Of a stretch of DNA of 64,000 bases, positions 12,481-23,079 are shown in pieces. The notes beneath the pieces are model-generated. The model was not told where the DNA came from. It saw only the letters and a list, made by a program, of their open reading frames with translations, and searched no databases. Position numbers and translations under genes: made by a program. The DNA is from Isoetes taiwanensis (taxonomy: Eukaryota; Streptophyta; Lycopodiopsida; Isoetales; Isoetaceae), in assembly GCA_021234155.1 (NCBI GenBank), contig JAJEKV010000047.1, forward strand, positions 1,602,494-1,666,493, in the 5' to 3' direction. How positions within the stretch are numbered: the first letter of the stretch is position 1; every line of letters starts with the position of its first letter.

Positions 12481-12533
12481 TCTTTGTGTTGATGGTCAAC
12501 TTTTCCATGAAGTGTTTCCTGCAAGGTTGCCAT
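12435..12533 (-). CDS. Coiled-coil exon A of an unrecognised gene
   Basis: On the - strand a 99 nt exon starts after TTGCAG and ends at a GTACTT donor. It encodes 33 residues starting MATLQETLHGKVDHQHKEEV and continuing RTLQHEVQALEKE, a clear heptad pattern. A paralogous exon lies at 12755-12841, and a third decayed one near 13800. No catalytic domain is attached. The arrangement resembles the repeated coiled-coil exons near the C-terminus of some plant En/Spm-like transposon proteins, but that assignment is only a guess. Confidence 0.4.
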
Positions 12534-12754
12534 CTGCAAGGTCTCAAAGATGAAATTAGAACACACAAATGCTTTGAATACAAATAAAATAAACAAGTAG
12601 AATAAGGGAAGGCCTCTTCTGAGGAGCCACTTCCTTAACAAAGTTAATCGGATTTATAGGCCATAAATATATGGCCCTTTATCTCCGGAAAAGAACTGCA
12701 TTTTTCCTTCTACTCTAGTATCTTTGACACTCTAGAGTTCGCTAAAGTAATTAC

Positions 12755-12841
12755 GTCTTTTTGAAAAGTTTGTATTTCGTCCGGTAGAGCTTGGAATTTG
12801 TGATGTTGGTCATTGACCTGCAACGTTGTTACCAATTCCGT
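12755..12841 (-). CDS. Coiled-coil exon B, paralogous to exon A
   Basis: An 87 nt segment on the - strand lies between a TTGCAG acceptor and a GTAATT donor and encodes TELVTTLQVNDQHHKFQALP then DEIQTFQKD. It has the same layout as exon A (LQ, a His-rich turn, then a Q/E-rich helix ending in KE or KD). The phase is conserved, so duplication of an exon unit is likely. Confidence 0.38.
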
Positions 12842-13547
12842 CTGCAACATCACAAGATGAATTAGATAATTAAATACAAATAAGACAAACATGCTTCCAT
12901 AAGTAGGAAAAGAAATTTATATTTCTTGAATACAATGAAGGAGAATATATGAAAAATGAGAGAGCAGGAAGATGAATGCAATGGTCTCTACTAATCGTCC
13001 ACGTGCAGATGTGGCCTGTGCCCAATAAAGTCAGGTTAGAATACTAATTTCTCTTCTAAAAAGAATAAACTTACTAATTTCACTTCAATCAAATCCCCGG
13101 TAATATCTGGTTAGACATTTGTGGAGATACAAGTACAAGATGTAATGGAAGAGACAAGCTTGTTTTACTATTTCTTGCCCAGGAGGAGAAATTCATGAAG
13201 TAGTCAAGGATGGCATGCTTGTGGCTTTGCATCTGAGGGTGCTGTGAAGAAGGAGTTGATGTCACCATCATGTTGTGAAATATGCAAGAACGAGATGTAT
13301 CGTGGAGCATAAATGATTTATGTTACCTTATCCAAGGCCTACTGATTGCAGCTCATAATTTATTCAGACAAATTGATCAACCATATCTCTCTTCATGGAT
13401 CTAATATTTCCAGATACATCAAGCATGGACTAGTGTATATGACATTGTTGAACAATCGATGTCTTTGAAGAACAATATGCTATGGTTGTTGCACTACAAA
13501 AATAGGCTGATGGAAGCTTGTTTCACGTGAGTTGGGTGGATATCGCA
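12842..13547. other. Spacer between duplicated exon units
   Basis: AT-rich. A - strand frame at 13089-13310 (73 codons) has no recognised similarity. It may hold further intron sequence of the coiled-coil gene. Confidence 0.35.
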
Positions 13548-13845
13548 TGGCAAACATTCAAGTTGTAGATCGATGAGCTGGAGGACTTCACAATTGTACT
13601 TGAAGGAGAGGGGTCATTTCTAGAGGAAAATGCATCTCTTTATGCAGATAATGTGATTTTAATTTCCTTGAGTACGACGGACCTCAATAAACACTTGCAT
13701 AGAACAAATTTTATACAGAAAAATGGTTGACAATAAATTGGATAAGACAAAAGTGTACTCGTATAATTACCCTTTTTCCAAAGGTTAGGTCTGTGTTGTA
13801 GAGTTCTACTTCTTCTAGATGTGGATGGTGATCCCCATGTTCTTA
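13548..13845 (-). repeat. Duplicated segment, copy 2 (partner 12195-12480)
   Basis: This is the second copy of the block described at 12195. Near 13790-13930 the - strand shows a decayed third coiled-coil exon (EMERNMEQKKEHQNMG then HRMEQKRAHHKNMG), itself an internal repeat. Confidence 0.8.
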
Positions 13846-13938
13846 TGATGTGCCCTCTTCTGTTCCATGCGATGTCCCATGTTCTGATGTTCCTTCTTCT
13901 GTTCCATGTTCCTTTCCATTTCTTGGAATACTCCTAGT

Positions 13939-14512
13939 CCCTGTATCAAGGAATATAACCTCATGCCTTCACTCAAGAAACTACGTGATAGGCCAAACGT
14001 ACCAAATTAGCCGTAAGAAATAAGAAAGGATGATCTCTCTTCAGTCAGCTCAAGCATGCATCTATAATACATTCTTGCCTTCCTTCTATTTACATTTGTT
14101 GTCTGTAAGATCCAATGGGCACTAAGCTGTGGTCCCTGTATCAAGGAAAATAACCTCATGTCTTTAGTCAAGGAACGACGTGACAGACCAAACGTACCAA
14201 ATTAGCCATAAGAAATAAAAAAGGATGATCCCTCTTCAGTCAGCTCAAGCATGCACCTATACTCAGTTCTTGCCTTCGTTCTATTTACACTTGATGTCTG
14301 TAAGATCCAATGGACACTAAGCTCTGTATCAAGGAAAATAACCTCATGTCTTCAGTCAAGGAACCACATGACAGACCAAACGTACCAAATTAGCCATAAG
14401 AAATAAGAAAGGATGATCTCTCATCACTCAGCTCAAGCATGCACCTATAATCAGTTCTTGCCTTCCTTTTATTTACAGTTGTTGTCTGTAAGATCAAATG
14501 GGCACTAAATCC
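13939..14512. repeat. Three tandem copies of a ~190 bp unit
   Basis: Units begin with CTGTATCAAGG at about 13941, 14136 and 14324 and end with TGTCTGTAAGATC-AATGG-CACTAA. Period lengths are 195 and 188 bp. Internal landmarks shared by all three are CCAAACGTACCAAATTAGCC and TCAGCTCAAGCATGCA. The sequence is not coding. It may be satellite-like or an expansion of intron sequence. Confidence 0.92.
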
Positions 14513-14529
14513 CACGCTCTTATGGTGGT

Positions 14530-15560
14530 ATCAGGAAATGCCACGCCAAGATCTACTCGAGCAGTCTCCCATGGGCCTGTTAAAGTTGCCGACATGCCAG
14601 TAGCGAACAAAGACCAAGGAGAGAACGACATGCACTGGTACCAACCGAATATTCAAGAATGAAACTGGAACCGTGACACAAAATGGCACCAGAGGCCAGG
14701 GAACACACATGATGAGGACTAGCTTGAGTCGAACGTTGAATGGTGCAAGCTTGGTGTGTGCATCTGGAACTTCAACATGGCTGGTGGAAGAGGTTCTACC
14801 CCCGTTCCCCACACAAAGAGGATAAAAGCACAACTCCTACCATTCAAGGCCTATGAATTGCGGCGAGAGCAAGGGCTACCAAACCCAACAAGGTCGGCAA
14901 TCCAAAATGAGGACACAAAAGTGCCACTATGGACTGGAACCGACCACCATGAACAAGCCAAACGGGACCCAATGGGGCAACAGAATACGAGCAAGCCACC
15001 ACCACAAACGACAACCCAACCAGATGGGACCGAGAGGGAGGACCCGATGGAGCCAAATCCAAACCAGCATCACATCCCCAATAGGCATTGGCAACCTTCC
15101 CACGACCCCATTTTCGGAAAGGCAAGTCGGGTGCCAAGGCCGAGAGGAACCAACACGTTTAAAGCCAACCAAGGGCAGCCAGAAACAATGGGAGAGCACC
15201 AAGACGGTGTGGCACACAACCAAGAGAACCAAATCCTTTGGAATACGGGGCATACCACGCGAATCAGGGACTTGCATTGTAGCACGCACCAATAAGGTGA
15301 AATGCCTTTCCCACTTCCAACTCAATTTGGACACGCGCAAATCCCACAAGCCAAAGCGGGTCCAAGAATGGGCCCGACATGGTTAGCCAAAAAGACCCGA
15401 GTAGCCGTCAAATCGAGCAAGAATGTGGGGCTAAAAGCCTTGGTCAGACGCCAAGGCCTCATCGAGCTAAAACGAATGCCAAGGACCAACACCACCGGAC
15501 AAGGATCCTCCATCTTATCCAATGGGCTATATGTACCCAATTTTTTTCAAGAAAACTATA
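14530..15560. other. GC-rich island with overlapping open frames, no recognised product
   Basis: This 1 kb is much more GC-rich than its flanks and has long overlapping frames on both strands (14756-15295 +, 14853-15386 +, 14927-15349 -). The + frames are rich in Pro, Gln, Asn and Thr with no secondary-structure pattern. None resembles a known family. The base composition alone explains the open frames. It may be the body of an unrecognised transposon. Confidence 0.4.
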
Positions 15561-15657
15561 AACCAAGAGCTTTTAAGCCATGCATCTTAATTGACAAAAA
15601 TATTTTATTAGCAGGGTTGCCTAACCCCAGCTTCCCATTTTCCTGAAATTCTAGATA

Positions 15658-15682
15658 TGCCACGTGTTCTGCCACGTCACCT
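15658..15682 (+). promoter_or_regulatory. Paired ACGT elements (G-box CCACGTG and CCACGTCA)
   Basis: GCCACGTG and GCCACGTCA lie 14 bp apart. ACGT-core pairs of this sort are bound by bZIP factors of the ABF/HY5 type in plants. The sequence downstream (15760-15960) is pyrimidine-rich and 5'UTR-like, but no ORF follows before the copia relic, so any promoter is orphaned. Function is inferred. Confidence 0.35.
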
Positions 15683-16136
15683 AAAATCATTTTGAACCAT
15701 CCGATTCTCTAATTTTGGATCCTAGGGCCAGGGAAATTAGAAAAGCCAAGTAATTCTCTGCCGGAGTTTGGCTCCTTGGAGTTTGGCGATCCTTCCACCG
15801 CACACCTCTGACCTCGACCTCTCCGTTATTTCGATCTCGTTCGTTCCGACTTCATTGCCGTTCTAATCTCCACCTTCTCTCGCTTTTCTCGCTTTTTTTT
15901 TTCATTTTTTCATTTAAACCGTGGTCAAGCGCACCGCCACGAAACTTCGATCTCTGCTCTTTTAAACTTCGATTTCTGATCTTAAGGCATCAAACTCAGG
16001 CATACAAGTATCTCTTACAAGTATCTCTGATCCACCCGGTATTAGTTAGTTGGTTGACGACTGCAATGGCTAACTTTGTCTTGCTCAACAAATGTTTTTC
16101 AAGGAATACAACAGATAGATTATATCATTGTCTACA

Positions 16137-16724
16137 TTAATCTCTGTCTTTTGCCACCTGCCTGATTAAAGTAGAGAGATTCTCCATATCTGAAAACATC
16201 TTAGCTACATTATTTATGTGTGCCTCTTTGGATAACCCTGCACTAGCAGCCTCAAGGTCTGCACACAAGCTATCAAATCTTTGGAACAAATCATCGACAC
16301 TGATTTGACCATCATATTTCAATTTCCTTAATTCTGACTCTAGCACATCTATCTATGAAGATGATTTCCTCTCATATTGATTTATCATGTACTTCCACAT
16401 CTCCTTAGGACAAAGCCCTCTGATTTTAAACAAAATTCCAGGACTTACCTTGCACATAATGACACACTTGGCTTGAAGTACCTTGAGAGCATCTGATACC
16501 TTAATTTTAACAGCACCATCATCTGCACTGCTACCAACTTCATCCTCAGATTTGACAGTAGCCTTCAACTCAATGATAGGTGGCAGACGAGACCCCAAAG
16601 CCCTTCAAACATCAAAATTTCCTGAATTGTCTCTTTCCAGACTTGAAACCCTCCTTCGCCTTTAAAAACATCCACAGTATTCAATAGCGATGCTCCAAAT
16701 CTTGTAGCTCTCCTGGTGAATCTG
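16137..16724 (-). pseudogene. Ty1/copia-type gag (UBN2-like) fragment
   Basis: On the - strand, just after the primer binding site, come FKGEGGFQVWKETIQEIL and EGLWGLV, the usual start of a copia gag. After a frameshift, 16598-16353 reads AVKIKVSDALKVLQAKCVIM then LCPKEMWKYMINQYERKSSS, and after one stop 16346-16137 reads DVLESELRKLKYDGQISVDD followed by LFQRFDSLCADLEAA. This WxxL..YE....L...L..LK pattern is characteristic of the gag UBN2 domain. It ends before protease or integrase, so the element is truncated. At least one frameshift and one stop make it non-functional. Confidence 0.8.
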
Positions 16725-16736
16725 GCTCTGATACCA
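16725..16736 (-). promoter_or_regulatory. Copia primer binding site (initiator tRNA-Met type)
   Basis: The - strand reads TGGTATCAGAGC, the standard plant copia PBS complementary to the 3' region of initiator tRNA-Met. It lies one base from ...TTATTACA, the expected CA end of the upstream LTR. It primes minus-strand reverse transcription and fixes the LTR border at 16738. Confidence 0.9.
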
Positions 16737-16737
16737 C

Positions 16738-17250
16738 TGTAATAAACAAAATATCTTGAGCCTGGGATTTGAACCCAAATTTAATTTCCACTACTCCGCC
16801 TCCAACAATCTTTGTCACACAACTTCAACAAATCTTGCTTCCAAGATTCCTTCTGTGACAACCACAACAGAGCTCTAGATGACTCGACAACCAGCCGATG
16901 AGGCGCCACGTGGCACGATCTCGGCCCTCCATCTCCCTCCTCCACTTTGCAAACACTCAAAATAGAATGTTCTAAAATATTGCAGATGTTCATGGGCAGG
17001 CACCTTGGTTTAAAAATAGAAAGTTTTTTGAGACTTTGCAAATACTCAGAACAGACTGTTCTAGAATGTTCCAGGTGCTCATGGGCAAGCAGTCCAGTCT
17101 AAAAATAGCAAGTTTTTTGAAACTTTACAAATGCTCAAAGTAGATTCCAAATGCTCATGGGTAAGCACCTCAGTCTAAAAATAGGAAGTTTTCTAAAACT
17201 TTGCAAACACTCAAAATAGAATGTTCTAGAATGTTCCAAATACTCATAGA
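16738..17250 (-). mobile_element. Copia LTR (3' part) with tandem heat-shock-element repeats
   Basis: The LTR ends at 16738 on the - strand and extends rightwards; its outer TG end was not located. From 16945 to 17245 there are about four diverged ~90 bp repeats sharing GCTCATGGGcAAGCACC, CAGTCTAAAAATAG-AAGTTTT and ACTTTGCAAAcACTCA. Three contain runs of GAAnnTTC: 16965-16972 (GAAtgTTC), 17059-17071 (TTCtaGAAtgTTC) and 17219-17236 (GAAtgTTCtaGAAtgTTC). Alternating GAA/TTC pentamers are the binding site of heat-shock factors. A related array in the opposite orientation lies at 56740-57420. Confidence 0.65.
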
Positions 17251-17770
17251 ACTGATTATGGTGGTGTTTTTTTTCCACCTTAGATATGCTTGCCATATAG
17301 GTCAGGTGAAATGAATAGCTAAACCAACTTCTGGAATTGTAAATATGAAAAGATTCTTTTTACCTCATAGGTATAGGTCACCGGGGTCACCCAGGGTTGT
17401 TGGCTTAATTAAAGAGTGAAACAGGTTGAGCTGCTAATGAGAATCTACTGCTAAAATAGTTTAACTTCTGACTGGTCACCCTTGAATTCTTAAATTCCAT
17501 TGTCTCTAGAAATTGTAGAAGCATGCTTGTTTACATATATTGTTTCCATATGCTGTTTATATATGCATGCAGTATGCCATACATGCAATTATTTGGAATC
17601 TATATTGCTCTTTAAATGCACGTGCAGATAGATTGATAGAACCTTAGTTGCATTCATGCACATGCATGCATGAATTCTTTAACATTTTTCGTTATTTTTT
17701 ATGTGTAGTCTTTCACTTGCTTACACTTGCTTGCTGAACTATTACATGTTTACTTGCGGATTTAAACCAA
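17251..17770. other. AT-rich spacer, no gene recognised
   Basis: Contains several ATGCATGC phrases (17560-17680) and no coding signal. It may include the outer part of the copia LTR. Confidence 0.4.
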
Positions 17771-18411
17771 GATGCCTCGCCAGGAGTCACCACTTTGGAC
17801 AAGTTTTGCGTCAATGTTGTGAAGATTACCAACGACAATAGGACATGTAATTGTAAGTTTTGTGGGAAACCAGGCAAAGGGACAAAGACGAGAATGATAG
17901 CACATGTAGGTGGCATTGGCGGAAAGGGTAGGTCAGCATGTCTACAAATGTATGTCTACAAGTGCCTGATGATGATAAAATGGAAGCTAGGGCAGAAGCT
18001 GGAATTAGTGATGTGAATTCTAATGTCTCTGATACTTCTGATGCAATTGAGTATGCTGGAACAGATCCGTCTTCACCTCTTTTTCTTGAATCATCACCTG
18101 CTGCCATATCCTCACATGCCACATCCTCTGATCGTCCGCCAGTGCCTAAGAGGGCTCAAGCAAAATTAAACAAAGGGAGAAGTGTTTTAACCATTCAAAG
18201 AATGGAGCACGCAATGGAGATGGACCTGAGATGTTTCGTGGAGGCAAACCTCTCCTTCAATTTGCTGAAATTGCCTTGCTGGACAAAGATCATAGAGGCA
18301 TTTTCTCAAATTGGGGAGACTTGTAGTGGTGTTACCATAGTAGTACCAAATAATCCTGATTGTTCTTTCAATGCTTCAAGCCACAGAATTCATCTCGGTT
18401 CTTATAGATAA
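17771..18411 (+). pseudogene. hAT transposase, N-terminal part (BED zinc finger and start of DUF659)
   Basis: The frame 17771-17960 encodes VVKITNDNRTCNCKFCGK, then GTKTRMIAHVGGIGGKGRSA and a Cys, a CxxC...H...C BED-type finger as in plant hAT/DUF659 proteins. The frame then slips and continues at about 17960-18411 with VPDDDKMEARAE, an acidic Ser/Thr-rich linker and DLRCFVEANLSFNLLK, the beginning of the DUF659 domain. The slip coincides with a 14 bp tandem duplication (TGTCTACAA repeated at 17939 and 17953). The protein stops at 18411 and the catalytic RNase H and hATC dimerisation regions are absent, so it is a truncated, dead copy. Confidence 0.72.
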
Positions 18412-18829
18412 AACAAGTGAACTAAATTCTGATTCCTTCACTTCCACCTTCCGTTTATAATTGTTTCGTCCACTTTTCTTCCTATAATATAAAGGAAAAA
18501 ACTTGTCATTCACATGTATGCATGCCCAATATGGGCTGTTAGAGAAGCCATTAGAGCAAAGGGTTGTTACAAGATTATGGCTGAAGCTAACCTCTCATGA
18601 TTATTTAAAAGGTGCCTTGATTGGATATATCAAATTTGCAAATCTGATATTTTTTTTTTTTTATGTATTTTTGCTGGCGACTTTGTTAGCAGAAAATTTT
18701 CGATATCAAATCAATGAAAGGATTCGCTACCAGATAGATTGTAATTTTGCCATATATATCTTCTTAGAACAACATAATTTTCTGTTGTCTGTTAGAATTT
18801 TACTATAAGATATAAGTGGAGGTTGTTTT

Positions 18830-19215
18830 CCTGCTATTAGACCTGTAGAATTGTGCAGGAAGCACCAAATACAGGAGTTCTATTGTTATGTATGATGCAA
18901 GATTTGGTTCTGTGCAAGATCTTCAAGAAGAGCGCAACATAAAATATCAGGTCAGGCAAAGCTAGTTTACACCTAACCAAGTCTACAGGAAAGTTCTCTG
19001 CTTCTTAGGACCCCATAATTCTCAATTATCTGGTTAGTTTTTAATTGCATTGCCGGTTGTATTCCTATCAGATCTGTAGAACTGTACAGGAAGAACCAAG
19101 TGCAAGAGTTGTGTTCTTTCTTTATTACATACAGGAGGAGTTGGTTCTGTGCAACATTCAGGGATCCTAAGCTTTCAGGTCAGGTCAAAGCTAAGGTTGC
19201 ATGCAACCTAGCTAG
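18830..19215 (+). repeat. Two diverged tandem repeats (~230 bp period)
   Basis: Segments starting near 18835 and 19070 share TAT(T/C)AGA(C/T)CTGTAGAA, TGTRCAGGAAG-ACCAA, TTGGTTCTGTGCAA and TCAGGTCAGG-CAAAGCTA. Not coding. Confidence 0.75.
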
Positions 19216-20374
19216 AAGCTGCAGTATTCACATGTGAGGATCTAGGTAACGTTTCATTGTAATTGGTAGTGTTATCATTCTAAGTTAGTAATCAGGTACT
19301 GCTAGAGTAAGCTTATCCGCATTTTTTTTCAGCTGAAGTTTTGGAACACGCTGCAAATATCTCGATGGGTCTCATAATCTGTTGTATTTTCTAGAGCGTT
19401 TGCTATGCAATGTTTCAATATAATTGAATGTTACAGCTAGATTACTGTAGCAAAGAGATTGACCGGTTACTGTAGCTTGTTTGACCCATTTCCATTTTGA
19501 TTTTTCCTTTCGATCAGTTCTTAGCACAGTAAAATTAGTAAGACTTATCTATGTTTACAAGCCGGATTCAGCTTAACCTCATTGTCTGCACAATGATTCA
19601 TCAATGCCATGTGCCGTTCTTTCTACATTCCTCTTGAATTCATATGTCGGCCTATCTGAACTCTCATATTTTTTGTTTGTTTTTATGCCCGATAACATAT
19701 TCGAGATATGCTCGATCTCATATAAGGGCTCTCGTAGAAATTGGCTTCATATTCATATTTTTTTTCCCTTAAATTTGGCTTCATGTATACCTTTATAATT
19801 TCAGGTATACCTTTGTAACTTTGGTCTCGTAGATCCCCTCGGTCCCAAGGGTTTGTCCACGACGTATATACGCGGTTCAAAAATCTAAGGATTTGCCACA
19901 TGACTGAACAATTCAATAGTATATTAGCTAAACTAATTGTGGTTCGATTAAATAGGTCAAATCGGTTGAAAGTCAAATTGGTTGAATAGGTTTGTTATGT
20001 TAAATCAATTTTGATGTTAAGTGAGTGAATTCAATTGTATATTAACACAATGAATTGTGGCTTGGTTAATATGTTAAATTGGTCGAATAAGGTAGTTATG
20101 TTAAATGGTTTTAGATGCAATCTAATGTTAAATAGGTTAGGCAATCTTAATAGGTTAATAAGGTGACACTTCAATGGACTTAAATAAGGCATGTTCATAT
20201 TTTAACTAATCATAGCCAATTTGTTACTGTAGCACAATAAAAATTCCATCGTTGTGCCAGTTCAGTTACGCCACCTTAGCAAAGAAGGTGAAAATATCGT
20301 CAGACCAGACTACACCAAGTTATTTATCATATATGGGTAGTAGCCAGTTGTTTCTGGCTATATAAAAATATAGG
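19216..20374. other. AT-rich intergenic region
   Basis: Local repetition of TTAAAT(A/T)GGTTrAATAGGT-like phrases is visible at 19920-20170. No gene or RNA was recognised. Confidence 0.45.
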
Positions 20375-21621
20375 GCGCTTAAAAAATACCATGCATGTCT
20401 CATGAAGAGATATCAGAGTTTTTTTAAATTATGGACAAGATACACATTGGCAAGTCGATAGTGTTATTTGGATTTGGATTGCAATCACAATGTATAGAGT
20501 TGAAAGTTGTTCTTGTTTTCTTATCAACGATGGGTTTGCAGTGCAATTACGGATTAGAATGTGGAAGGTTGGAGGTTGCAGGTTTGCAGTTTGTGCTACA
20601 ATTTCATCCAGGCAGCAGGTACTTAAACAGACCCCAGGCATGCGCGGGGCAGAATATTGGTCATCCTTTGTGTGTGTTGAATCCCATAGTTAATGATGCA
20701 TGTGTGCTTGCATGTTTTTGCTTATAGAGATTCTAATCCTGTTGAAGTCACTACCATCAGTGTGGCAAGTGCCCATTTTTTATTGCTATAATATGCTTCT
20801 AATTTGCTAGACTATCATTTGAGTCAGTTTTGTCATAGTTGTCTAGTAGTTTTGTATCTCTGTTGCAGAAATAGTATATAGGAAAAAAGGTTGCTACAAC
20901 TTAACTTTTGACGAACTAAATCTAGTATGAGATTTGTGCTTTTTATCATAATATATCGATTATAAATATTGAATTGATGTTAATGAAATAACATCATAGC
21001 TTAAACTCTGAGCCAATCTTGTCTAACTTCCCTAAATATTGGAAGTGATGCTAGCGTTAATATCTTGTCAACTAGGAAGTCATTGCCTAGTTCTTTGCAA
21101 AGTGAAATGCAACCTTTGTTACACTAGACAGAGAGGCACTTCCATTTGCAGCTCAGTTTAAGTGGATTATAACGTACCTTTTCTATCCTTGGTGTTAATG
21201 GAGTAAGCTGTTATGGTGAAGCTAATGAGAAGGGAGTAGATTTATTTTTGTTTTATATCACGAGTCACATCTTATAATGTCTCTTGCTATGCCTTGTGTT
21301 GTGGCTCGTAATAAAAGAATATGTATTTAGCATGTTGCACAAACAAAATTTCTTATAACGGATGCCCTGTGTACATTTTAAGAACATTTTCTTTTGTGCA
21401 TACTACAATATCTCACACAATGTCTAATAAAACCACCAAAGATTTTATGAAAAATATTTGGCTCCCAAAGGAGGTTGATTCCAAAAATGGCGAAATAATA
21501 CGTTGTGCATAATTATTATAGTTTATTATAATATGAGAATCAAATTTATTGCAGTAACGCTGCGTGGCGTAGATGGTTAGTTCATTTGGTTTTCAACTTC
21601 CTTGTGCGAGTTTGAGCCCAC
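20375..21621 (+). repeat. Dispersed repeat, copy 1, left part
   Basis: This part is nearly identical to 41935-43179, starting at GCGCTTAAAAAATACC in both copies. Copy 1 has small indels relative to copy 2, for example at 20740 and 20825. It ends where the 5 kb LINE begins and resumes at 26594. No intact ORF was recognised, so it is probably a non-autonomous element or a segmental duplication. Confidence 0.93.
21560..21621 (+). repeat. tRNA-like (SINE-type) sequence inside the dispersed repeat
   Basis: GTGGCGTAGATGGTTAG resembles a polymerase III A box, and GCGAGTTTGAGCCCAC 28 bp later resembles a B box (consensus GGTTCGANNCC). The same sequence is at 43117-43179. It lacks a good acceptor stem, so it is read as a tRNA-derived SINE head, not a tRNA gene. 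Confidence 0.5.
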
Positions 21622-23070
21622 CTATGGCCACAGAAGATGGGCCGGCTCGAAACCTGGGCGAGGGCCCACCGCGACAAACGGTCCCGACAGCCATCATGGA
21701 CAGGGGAGAGTCATCCTCCATGAAGAAGGAGGCTCGGGCTAAGGCTAAGGCCCCCTCAAAAAGGCCAGCCGCCTAGAAGAGATTAATTGCTCGCACCACA
21801 TAGGAACTCCCGCCTGGCAGAATTGGAGCCACGCCAAAGCGGGAATGGAGGCTAACGGTGCTCGTATTGAGGCTAAAAGGCTCCGGGGCTGGCATGGCAG
21901 GTGGAGATGGAGTCCCTCGCATCCCATGTGCTCAAAAAGGCAAATCGGGTCGAAGAACCGTATCACGTGCTTGAGACCCGCGACGCCGCATGTGGAAGAT
22001 GGCCTTGGCCTTGCACACCGAAGGCGGGCAGAAGCCGTGCAGAGGTCGCCGACATGCGGCCCGCCCTAGACTCGTGTTCATCACTCGACACCATGACACA
22101 GAGAGGGAGCGCCGCGAATGTAGGAGACGATGGTCACGCCGTCCTCGGCCCAGTCCGAGGTAGAGGCAGCCACCACCATGGCACGGAGCACAGTCGCTTT
22201 GCGCATGCCGGCACCACGGCTTGGATCTTCGTAGTAAGATCGAACAGCAAGCGACCCTCGGCCCTCGTGTCTTTTGGGGCTCGAAAGCACGCTCTCGCTA
22301 CTTCGAGCACGGAGCTCCGGGGTTGCGGGCAACCATCCACGCATGGGCCAGGGTCTCCCTAACAGGTTCATAGTCACCGCAAAGATTCAGGCGAGGAGAT
22401 GGCCAAGCAACGGCGAGGCTCGCAAAAGCTGTGCCCGACTTCCGTACGGGCGAACGCGGCGGGTATATCCCGCCATTGGCCTCTCCACGCCGGGCATTAA
22501 CGTTCTTTGCCCCTCAACCACTCCGCGCCTCTGTAGTTCGAGGCATGCCGTAACAGCAGGGGAGAGTCTCGCCACAACATCAAACACACATTCTCGATCG
22601 GATGACATTCCGGGGCAGTTCACATTTTCGACAGCCCGGCATGGGCTCAAAGACCGGCCCGTGACCGCGTTGTCATATTCACGGTTAAGGATGCACGTCG
22701 CGTGATGCCATATTGCGCCCGGCGGATGTTGAAGGACATCCCCTCATGCGTGGGCCGGGACCTCACACCCGTCGGTAACAGAGGCACGCCTTGACGCAGA
22801 GCTTGTCGGTCGAGGCGTTCGCCAGCGGGTGCCGCGGGATTGGTTCGAGGCGGGATGCACATTTTCCGGCCGGCCTCTGCTCGCCGAACCCAGCGGCCCC
22901 AACCATTTTGCCGCAGCGGCCCCGCCGCTTCTACTACCACGGCCCCCCCTCCTCTCCCTCGCCCACGCCCTCTCACCACATCTTTGCCTCCGCTCCATCT
23001 ACTTCTCACTCGGCCTCGCGCTTCCCGTCCCCCTCCCCGACTTTCGGTTGCGCATACCATCCCCGGCGAA
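21622..23070 (+). other. 5' region of the LINE, possible ORF1
   Basis: GC-rich with several frames of 90-150 codons rich in Arg, Ala, Pro and Ser (for example 21901-22362). The endonuclease domain starts only at about 23080, so ORF1 should lie here, but no zinc knuckle or RRM-like block could be read with confidence. Confidence 0.35.
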
Positions 23071-23079
23071 AATAGGGAA

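Noticed and set aside
13939-14512. CRISPR-like array
   Set aside because: Repeats are about 190 bp and contiguous, with no short repeat/spacer pattern; the DNA is eukaryotic.
21560-21621. Functional tRNA gene
   Set aside because: A and B boxes are imperfect and no acceptor or anticodon stem pairing is visible, so it is treated as SINE-like.
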